DNA of 64,000 nucleotides. Source: Anaerotignum faecicola. GTDB taxonomy: Bacteria; Bacillota; Clostridia; Lachnospirales; Anaerotignaceae. Position 1 is the stretch's first letter; the number at the start of each line of letters is the position of its first letter. The stretch spans positions 275,560 to 339,559 of the forward strand of contig NZ_BHVZ01000002.1 of assembly GCF_003865035.1 (NCBI RefSeq), given 5' to 3'. The notes beneath the pieces are model-generated. The model searched no databases, was not told where the DNA came from, and was given only the letters and a program-made list of their open reading frames with translations. The translations under genes were made by a program, and so were the position numbers. Positions 54,717 to 64,000 of the stretch are shown one piece after another.

Positions 54717-56381
54717 TTATTCAATAGAAATAATGTAGTAATACAAAGGCTGCCCGCCGTCCTGCACCTCTACCTCGCAATCGGGGAATTCTTCCTCGAT
54801 AAAGGCAGACAATTCCTTCGCGTCCTCCTCTGCTGTGTCCGCACCGTAATAAATGCTGACAACCTCGCTTTCCTCTGTGATGGCATTGCGCAAAAGCTCC
54901 TTCGTGCCCTCCATCACATCCTCTGCGACTACCTCGATTTCATCATTCAGCATCCCAAGGATATTACCTTCCTTGATTTGCTTATCACCGATGGAGGTAT
55001 CTCTGACCGCAAAGGTTACGGTTGCGGTATCCACCTGCTGAATGGCATCCTTCATTGCCGCTTCCATTTCATCGGGGTCTGCGTCATGCTCATAGCAGAA
55101 CATCGCGCTAATCCCTTCGGGAACGGAACGGGAAGGAATGACATGCAGCTTTTTCTCCTCGCTCAGCTTTGCCGCCTGCTCTGCCGCCAAAATGATGTTT
55201 TTATTATTCGGCAGAATAAAGATATGCTCTGCATTGATTTTATCCACCGCATTGAGGATATCCTCTGTGCTGGGGTTCATGGTCTGTCCGCCCTCAATGA
55301 CCTCATCCACACCAAGGTTTTTGAAAATCTTCGTCAGCCCCTCGCCTGCGGAAATAGAAACAAAGCCGACATCCTTCTTAGGCTGCTCCGCCTTGGGTGC
55401 TTCTACCTTGGGTGCTTCTGCGCTGAAATTGATTTTATTTGTATGCTGTTCTCTCATGTTATCAATCTTCAGGCCACTCAGACTGCCGATGGTCAATGCT
55501 TTTTCAATCGCCAAGCCGGGATGGTCTGTATGCACATGAATCTTAATGATATCATCATCCGCAACGCAAACAATGGAATCCCCAATTGTGCCAAGATATG
55601 CTTTCAGTGCTGTTGTCACGCCTTCATCCGCATGGTCTACGTTGATGAAAAACTCTGTGCAGTACCCAAAGGTAATGCTTTCATTTTCCACAGAAGCCAA
55701 GGATGCAAAATTCATTTCGGGTGCCGCTGTGTTTTGGTTCTCCTGCAACACAACGGGCAAATCGCCGCCCATCTGCTTGAGTGCGCCCTCCAGAATATAC
55801 AGCAGACCTCTGCCGCCTGCATCCACAACGCCTGCCTGCTTCAACACAGGGAGCATTTCGGGTGTCTGCGCCAGAACCTTGTGTCCGTCCTCGATAATGC
55901 CCTTCAGGAATACCTCGATTTCGTCTGTTTCCTCTGCCAGCCTTACCGCAGCCTCCGCACAGCCTCTTGCAACTGTCAGAATCGTACCTTCCTTCGGCTT
56001 CATCACTGCCTTATATGCTGTTTTCACTGCCTGCTCTGCCGCCGCAGCCAGCTCCTGCACACCTGCTTCCTCCATGCCCTCCAATGCCTTTGCAAAGCCA
56101 CGGAAGATCTGAGAAGTAATTACGCCGGAGTTCCCTCTTGCGCCTCTCAGGGCTCCGCCGGATGCCGCCTTTGCGATATCCGCCACCTGTAAGGAGCCGT
56201 TTTTCTCTGCTTCTCTTGCCGCCGCCATAACGGTCAGAGACATATTTGTGCCGGTATCCCCATCTGGTACGGGGAATACATTCATTGCGTCTACCAGCTG
56301 TTTATTTGATGCCAATTCATTCGCACCGGCAATTATCATTCTGCCTAAGCGAACACCGTTCAATTTCGTTGTACTGCTCAC
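54717..56381 (-). CDS. DAK2 domain protein, FakA-like (YloV)
   Basis: A 554-residue protein with an N-terminal DhaL (DAK2) kinase domain, recognised by MNVFPVPDGDTGTNMSLT and the GARGNSGVITSQIFRGF loop, a middle domain, and a C-terminal DegV-like part. FakA proteins phosphorylate fatty acids bound to FakB. No fakB is in this window. The start is a GTG at 56381 with GGAGG 8 nt before; a TTG at 56384 is also possible. It is 19 bp after the Asp23 gene, the standard yloU-yloV pair. Confidence 0.92.
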   Translation of the reverse strand: MSSTTKLNGVRLGRMIIAGANELASNKQLVDAMNVFPVPDGDTGTNMSLTVMAAAREAEKNGSLQVADIAKAASGGALRGARGNSGVITSQIFRGFAKALEGMEEAGVQELAAAAEQAVKTAYKAVMKPKEGTILTVARGCAEAAVRLAEETDEIEVFLKGIIEDGHKVLAQTPEMLPVLKQAGVVDAGGRGLLYILEGALKQMGGDLPVVLQENQNTAAPEMNFASLASVENESITFGYCTEFFINVDHADEGVTTALKAYLGTIGDSIVCVADDDIIKIHVHTDHPGLAIEKALTIGSLSGLKIDNMREQHTNKINFSAEAPKVEAPKAEQPKKDVGFVSISAGEGLTKIFKNLGVDEVIEGGQTMNPSTEDILNAVDKINAEHIFILPNNKNIILAAEQAAKLSEEKKLHVIPSRSVPEGISAMFCYEHDADPDEMEAAMKDAIQQVDTATVTFAVRDTSIGDKQIKEGNILGMLNDEIEVVAEDVMEGTKELLRNAITEESEVVSIYYGADTAEEDAKELSAFIEEEFPDCEVEVQDGGQPLYYYIISIE

Positions 56382-56400
56382 CAATAGTTCCTCCTCTTGC

Positions 56401-56757
56401 TCAGTTGTCGACCCTTACGCCGTCAACAAAAATATTTACATCCTCAACCTCAACCCCTGTAAATTCTTCCACGGAATATTTCACAGTGCTGATGATATTA
56501 TCTGCAATGGCGGAAATATTGGTACCATATTCCACAATAATATGCAAATCAATACTTACCTTATTTGCATCAATGCGCATTTTGATTCCCTTTGTCAGGC
56601 TTTCCAGCTTCAAAAGCTGCACCAAGCCATCCTTCACATTTTTTGCAGCCATGCCGACAATGCCGTAACATTCAATCGCCGCATAGCCTGCAATCCTTGC
56701 AATCACTTCGCGATCAATACTGATAACGCCATATTCGTTTTCTAACTTTGCTGCCAT
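56401..56757 (-). CDS. Asp23/Gls24 family envelope stress protein (YloU)
   Basis: A 118-residue protein of the Asp23 family. It has GVISIDREVIARIAGYAAIECYGIVGMA at the start and the VSIDLHIIVEYGTNISAIA strand region, ending in VNIFVDGVRV. Members form membrane-associated networks or accompany FakA. ATG at 56757 follows AATAGGAGG. It heads the unit with the DAK2 gene. Confidence 0.93.
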   Translation of the reverse strand: MAAKLENEYGVISIDREVIARIAGYAAIECYGIVGMAAKNVKDGLVQLLKLESLTKGIKMRIDANKVSIDLHIIVEYGTNISAIADNIISTVKYSVEEFTGVEVEDVNIFVDGVRVDN

Positions 56758-56819
56758 ACTGATCAGCCTCCTATTCTAAAAACCTTCGGCTATTTTTTTA
56801 CAGATGTATAGATGTTAAT

Positions 56820-56848
56820 AGTATACCATTGTATATGCAATTTTGAAA
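56820..56848 (-). promoter_or_regulatory. Promoter of the Asp23-DAK2 unit
   Basis: TTTCAA and TATACT on the minus strand with 17-nt spacing, about 60 nt upstream of the Asp23 gene. Confidence 0.55.
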
Positions 56849-56867
56849 GCTATTTTTCTCTTTTCCA

Positions 56868-56902
56868 TAAAAAAGAAGAAGAATCTGCATGCAAATTCTT
56901 CC
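56868..56902 (-). terminator. Terminator of the sigma factor operon
   Basis: GAAGAATCTGC/GCAAATTCTTC hairpin (one mismatch) followed by TTCTTTTTT on the minus strand. Confidence 0.75.
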
Positions 56903-56916
56903 TCTCTCCAAGCTAT

Positions 56917-58338
56917 TTATTTTTTGCTCCGCGGCTTTTCAATCACCACATCATAGGAGCCGCCAACCCAATAGGAAGGGTTTTCAAGCGAAAAGGTCAG
57001 TTTTTCGCGTTTTCCTCTGGGCAGATAAACACTTCTCTCCTGTATCAGAAATTCATTTGTCTGTTTCCAATCACGTTCCACGCCGAAATCATCCTCTTTC
57101 AGATAACGCAGATTTGCCGCGTACATCTTTCGGATTCCCTTTGCAGGCACCGTTTTGTATCTCACCGTCACCTTTGTTGCCTCCTCCGTCCGTTCGGAAT
57201 CCTCATCCTCCCAGATGACATCCTCCTGCATAGCGGATAAAAATTCAACTGTTCCGTAATGGAATTTCATCTGCGGCAGCTCTGCTCCTTCTGTCAATGG
57301 AATTTCAACCTCTTGCTTTTCTCTGTCTGTTCCTGTATAGGCTGAATGGTGCAGTGTCAGAGGGAAATCCTTTTCCGTTCCCTTTAACGTATACCTTCCG
57401 CCGTTTTCCAACGATTCCAAATGTCCCCGCATTCGTTCTCCTGCCGCATTCTGAATATACGCATAGTCCTCTAAAGGCGCAAACCGATACGGACAAAGGA
57501 TAATCCCCGTTTGATAATAATCCTCCATCGCCTGCGCCACCTCAGCAGAGGGAATCTGATAATATTCCAACTGAATGGTATCCCCATCCAGATTGGCTTT
57601 CGCAATTAAGGATGTACCGTTTTTCGTTACCGAATACCCAAGGTCTTCAGGGTTTTCCGTCGTTTTCGCCTTCACGACCTTCAAATGAATTTTCTCATCA
57701 AAACCTTTAATCGAAAACGCGTAATCATAACAGCCATCCTTCAGGTAAAGCCGTTCCGAGCAGTGCGGCGTATACTGCAGCACCTTGCCTTCATTGCTTA
57801 TATGCCAGCCGCAACCGGAAAACCAAATCACCCTGCTTTTTTCTCCATAATAATAGGTGACTTCATATTTTTCAGACAATTCATCGACAATTTCATCTTT
57901 GCCATTTTTTTCTGTCGGCAAGCCCTCTCCGGTGAATACAAAATCTCCCTTGAGCATATTGTTTTCACAATAGAACCCTTTCAGCTCCACACGCACGCCG
58001 TCCTTCTCCTGCACAGGGTTATCAATCTGCACCTCATAAATTTCCGCGTCTGTATCGTTGATATAAACCCCAACACCGGGCAGATAATGCAGGATACGCT
58101 GGAAATATGCTGCAATCGGCTTGCGTGCAAATACCCCGACCGCAACCAGGCAGCAGACCGCCGCAATCAAAATACGCCTTTTCTGCCATTTTTTCTGCTG
58201 CTTCGCTTCCGCTTGCATCCGTTCCGATACAAGATTCTCAATCCGCTTTGCCGCTGTTTCGTCCTCCATCTGCGGCAGTGCTTCCGGCAAATTCCGCAGG
58301 AGATCTTCCTCCTCCAGATAATCAAATACATCCTTCAT
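56917..58338 (-). CDS. Membrane-anchored DUF4179-type protein, probable anti-sigma factor
   Basis: A 473-residue protein with an N-terminal cytoplasmic part of about 55 residues, one membrane helix (about 55-71, ILIAAVCCLVAVGVFA) and a large outer region rich in beta strands. The gene overlaps the sigma factor by 17 bp, the usual position of an anti-sigma factor. The N-terminal segment would bind the sigma factor, and the outer domain resembles the DUF4179 family of Firmicutes. The signal it senses is unknown. Confidence 0.78.
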   Translation of the reverse strand: MKDVFDYLEEEDLLRNLPEALPQMEDETAAKRIENLVSERMQAEAKQQKKWQKRRILIAAVCCLVAVGVFARKPIAAYFQRILHYLPGVGVYINDTDAEIYEVQIDNPVQEKDGVRVELKGFYCENNMLKGDFVFTGEGLPTEKNGKDEIVDELSEKYEVTYYYGEKSRVIWFSGCGWHISNEGKVLQYTPHCSERLYLKDGCYDYAFSIKGFDEKIHLKVVKAKTTENPEDLGYSVTKNGTSLIAKANLDGDTIQLEYYQIPSAEVAQAMEDYYQTGIILCPYRFAPLEDYAYIQNAAGERMRGHLESLENGGRYTLKGTEKDFPLTLHHSAYTGTDREKQEVEIPLTEGAELPQMKFHYGTVEFLSAMQEDVIWEDEDSERTEEATKVTVRYKTVPAKGIRKMYAANLRYLKEDDFGVERDWKQTNEFLIQERSVYLPRGKREKLTFSLENPSYWVGGSYDVVIEKPRSKK

Positions 58339-58858
58339 AAAATCCCCCTCCTTCCAATGCTTTTCTCAGCTTTTCCAAGCCACGCCGCACCTTCTGGTCC
58401 ACTGTGTTCTCCTTTAACCCTAACGCAGACGCAATCGTTTTTGTCGGATAGCCATAATAAAATTTCCAAATCAATATTTTTTCATCCGGTTCTCCCAAGG
58501 AACGAATTGCTTGAAGCAGCACCTCCCTGTCCTCAAAGGATACCTCCTTCGGACTCTCCTGTATTTCTTCGTGCAGAGGCAGATTTTCTGCCTTTTTCCT
58601 GTAGCAATCTGCCGCCCTCCGCCGCGCAAGCGTTGCTAAAAATACACGAAATCCGCCTTTTTCCAAATCAATCTTTTCCCGATAACGATACGCGTCCACA
58701 AAAACATCACTCACACATTCCTCGATGTCCTCCTGCGGAAATTCCGCCAGCTTGTTTCTCACAATGTAATAGCAATACCCCATATATTGCCGCATCAATT
58801 CCTTCATGCCCTCATTCGGTCTTTTCTGTAATAAGGTCAGCAGACTTCTTTCGTCCAT
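58322..58858 (-). CDS. ECF-type sigma-70 family RNA polymerase sigma factor
   Basis: A 178-residue sigma factor with region 2 (about 20-90, including DIEECVSDVFVDAYRYREK) and region 4 (about 112-168) with the helix-turn-helix TKTIASALGLKENTVDQKVRRGLEKLR. It lacks regions 1 and 3. It is likely held inactive by the overlapping membrane protein. The ATG at 58858 follows GGGAGGAGGG. The promoter it recognises cannot be read with confidence. Confidence 0.88.
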   Translation of the reverse strand: MDERSLLTLLQKRPNEGMKELMRQYMGYCYYIVRNKLAEFPQEDIEECVSDVFVDAYRYREKIDLEKGGFRVFLATLARRRAADCYRKKAENLPLHEEIQESPKEVSFEDREVLLQAIRSLGEPDEKILIWKFYYGYPTKTIASALGLKENTVDQKVRRGLEKLRKALEGGGFYEGCI

Positions 58859-58994
58859 GCAATCCCTCCTCCCTTTATCTATCTATTCTCCGAAAAATAA
58901 TGAAATCTGACAACCGTTTTGAAAAAAGTTTTGGAAAAAACGCAAAAAATCGTCGAAATTTCTTCTGACGATTCCATAAATCTGTTTTTATGCA

Positions 58995-59024
58995 AAGAAA
59001 AAGAGAGCCTTTTCAGACTCTCTT
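58995..59024 (-). terminator. Terminator of the rrn-tRNA operon
   Basis: Stem AAGAGAG/CTCTCTT with a 10-nt loop and a T run on the minus strand, just after the last tRNA-Gln. Confidence 0.85.
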
Positions 59025-59027
59025 AAA

Positions 59028-59099
59028 CTAGGGTAGCAGGATTCGAACCTGCGAATGACGGAATCAGAATCCGTTGCCTTACCGCTTGGCGATACCCCA
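59028..59099 (-). tRNA. tRNA-Gln(CTG)
   Basis: Cloverleaf folds on the minus strand; anticodon stem ACGGA/TCCGT with loop TTCTGAT gives anticodon CTG. The CCA end is not encoded. Nearly identical in outline to the next tRNA-Gln. Confidence 0.93.
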
Positions 59100-59128
59100 T
59101 TATACCAACCATCAGCTGGATTTGAGAC

Positions 59129-59200
59129 CTGGGCTAGCTGGATTCGAACCAGCGAATGCAGGAGTCAAAGTCCTGTGCCTTACCGCTTGGCGATAGCCCA
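59129..59200 (-). tRNA. tRNA-Gln(TTG)
   Basis: Anticodon stem CAGGA/TCCTG with loop CTTTGAC gives anticodon TTG. CCA not encoded. Same acceptor and D arm pattern as the CTG copy, suggesting a local duplication. Confidence 0.94.
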
Positions 59201-59231
59201 ATATACGATAATGCAAACTGCTGAAAGAAAA

Positions 59232-59303
59232 AGCGCGAGACGAGATTCGAACTCGCGACCCTCGCCTTGGCAAGGCGATGCTCTACCACTGAGCCACTCG
59301 CGC
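59232..59303 (-). tRNA. tRNA-Gly(GCC)
   Basis: Acceptor GCGCGAG/CTCGCGC, anticodon stem TCGCC/GGCGA, loop TTGCCAA, anticodon GCC. Confidence 0.95.
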
Positions 59304-59309
59304 ATACGC

Positions 59310-59393
59310 TGCAGCCGAGGGGACTTGAACCCCTACCCAGAAACCCGGACTAGATCCTTAGTCTAGCGCGTATGCCAATTCCGCCACGGCTGC
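59310..59393 (-). tRNA. tRNA-Leu(AAG)
   Basis: Long variable arm (class II). Acceptor GCAGCCG/CGGCTGC, anticodon stem CTAGA/TCTAG, loop CTAAGGA, anticodon AAG. Confidence 0.95.
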
Positions 59394-59405
59394 ACAAATG
59401 AAAAA

Positions 59406-59478
59406 TGAGTCATCCGGGACTCGAACCCGGGACACCTGGATTAAAAGTCCAGTGCTCTACCAACTGAGCTAATGACCC
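59406..59478 (-). tRNA. tRNA-Lys(TTT)
   Basis: Acceptor GGGTCAT/ATGACTC (one G-U pair), anticodon stem CTGGA/TCCAG, loop CTTTTAA, anticodon TTT. Confidence 0.96.
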
Positions 59479-59485
59479 ACAAAAG

Positions 59486-59560
<75 letters not shown>

Positions 59561-59592
59561 ATAACAGATTTGACATGAAAAAAGAAATTGGA

Positions 59593-59711
59593 TTCCGGCG
59601 ACCATCTACTCTCCCAGGCAGCTGCCCACCAAGTACCATCGACCGCCTAGGTCTTAACCGTCGTGTTCGGAATGGGAACGGGTGTGTCCCCTAGGCGCAT
59701 CATCACCGGAA
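59593..59711 (-). rRNA. rrf: 5S rRNA, copy A (after 23S)
   Basis: 119-nt 5S rRNA closing with TTCCGG/CCGGAA. The conserved CCGTTCCCATTCCGAACACG segment and the GGGAGAGTAG segment are present. It lies 73 nt after 23S. Confidence 0.95.
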
Positions 59712-59784
59712 ATCTTTCTTTTATTAAGGTGTTACACCTTCAAAACTGAATACAAACTTAGCAATCCTTGAGTAATCTTTTTTT

Positions 59785-62678
<2,894 letters not shown>

Positions 62679-62836
62679 AGTTTAATATAATAGCTATTTC
62701 TCTGGAATGTTTCGTTGTAGCGATACAACTTTTGTTACATTTGAAAATAGAAAATTTTGTTTTCTCGATTGACTCTATTTTTGCTTTACTTGTATTCAGT
62801 TTTCAAGGTGCATCCCGACTTCTTTAAGCCGGTAAG
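62679..62836 (-). other. Spacer between tRNA-Ala and 23S
   Basis: AT-rich spacer with no gene. It shares the short TTCAAAACTGAAT-like motif with other spacers of this operon, consistent with rRNA processing signals. Confidence 0.5.
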
Positions 62837-62909
62837 TGGAGATAACGAGATTCGAACTCGTGACCCCCTGCTTGCAAGGCAGGTGCTCTCCCAGCTGAGC
62901 TATATCCCC
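62837..62909 (-). tRNA. tRNA-Ala(TGC)
   Basis: Acceptor GGGGATA/TATCTCC, anticodon stem CCTGC/GCAGG, loop CTTGCAA, anticodon TGC. CCA not encoded. Located between 5S copy B and 23S. Confidence 0.96.
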
Positions 62910-62922
62910 AGACCACACAAAA

Positions 62923-62996
<74 letters not shown>

Positions 62997-63002
62997 ATAG
63001 GA

Positions 63003-63121
63003 CTTCGGCGACCATCTACTCTCCCAGGCAGCTGCCCACCAAGTACCATCGACCGCTTGGGTCTTAACCGTCGTGTTCGGAATGGGAACGGGTGTGTCCC
63101 CCAAGCGCATCATCACCGAAG
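63003..63121 (-). rRNA. rrf: 5S rRNA, copy B (between 16S and tRNA-Ile)
   Basis: A complete 119-nt 5S rRNA closing with CTTCGG/CCGAAG. It differs from copy A at two helices by paired, compensating changes. Its position before 23S is unusual. Confidence 0.95.
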
Positions 63122-63348
63122 ATGTTTTGTGTGTTTCCTATTTTGTTTGAAGGTTTGATCCTTCAAAACCGAACAATGAATATCTTTCACAACCTTGCGT
63201 TGAAAAATGTTTACGAAAACCATTCGTAATGCTTCGCATTACTCATGTATTTGCTCCGCAAACCTACCTAAAACCTCTTTGTCAGCCTGTCTTGCAAGCA
63301 ATCCATTCTGACAAAAGCTTTTATGCAGCTTTTCTCCGCTTTTCTCCA

Positions 63349-64000
<652 letters not shown>

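Overview
The window comes from an anaerobic clostridial Firmicute, most likely Anaerotignum or a close relative (the group of Clostridium propionicum). The strongest evidence is the acrylate-pathway cluster at the left end: a propionate CoA-transferase that reads almost like the C. propionicum enzyme, with both subunits and the activator of lactoyl-CoA dehydratase. Other clostridial marks are Fe-S serine dehydratase, a CIRCE-controlled groE operon, YlbJ, a short clostridial thi operon with a TPP riboswitch, and AGGAGG ribosome sites throughout. Nearly all genes lie on the minus strand, so the text reads right to left for most operons. No phage, insertion sequence with a transposase, CRISPR array or defence island was seen; this is mostly core chromosome.

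Layout. 1-1.2 kb: end of a radC-DUF402 pair. 1.3-6.5 kb: lcdC-lcdA-lcdB-pct operon behind a consensus promoter and a structured leader of about 210 nt. 7.1-14.3 kb: zapA, U32 peptidase, FtsW/RodA, penicillin-binding protein, patatin, and a small membrane protein. 14.5-17.6 kb: sdaAB-sdaAA-sstT, serine deamination and uptake. 17.7-20 kb: groES-groEL with CIRCE, ending in a 191-nt near-perfect inverted-repeat element. 20-26.5 kb: thioredoxin-reductase-like flavoprotein, EF-G-like GTPase, amidase, iron alcohol dehydrogenase, exonuclease. 26.6-30.5 kb: thiSFGHE under a TPP riboswitch. 30.5-34.4 kb: SPFH/zinc-ribbon protein, ApbE, DUF815 ATPase. 34.4-39.6 kb: ilvBNCD. 39.8-41.2 kb: MBL lipoprotein and DUF3006. 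41.3-56.8 kb: a housekeeping neighbourhood (rnc, acpP, plsX, rpmF, yceD, ackA, pta, tmcAL, ylbJ, coaD, rsmD, recG, DAK2 protein, Asp23), much of it the same set as the ylb/ylo regions of Bacillus. 56.9-58.9 kb: ECF-type sigma factor with a membrane-anchored partner. 59.0-64.0 kb: six tRNAs and an rRNA operon ordered 16S-5S-tRNAIle-tRNAAla-23S-5S, cut by the window end inside 16S.

Together the metabolic genes describe an amino-acid/lactate fermenter. SstT and SdaAA/AB bring in serine and convert it to pyruvate. Pct and LcdABC carry lactate toward acryloyl-CoA and release propionate. Pta and AckA make ATP and acetate. The most interesting unexplained signals are RNA- or DNA-structure elements rather than proteins: the acrylate-operon leader, the rod-like element after groEL, tandem hairpin repeats at 7 kb, a palindrome cluster between pta and ackA, and the extra 5S gene whose sequence differs from its sister only by compensated base pairs in the helices compared.
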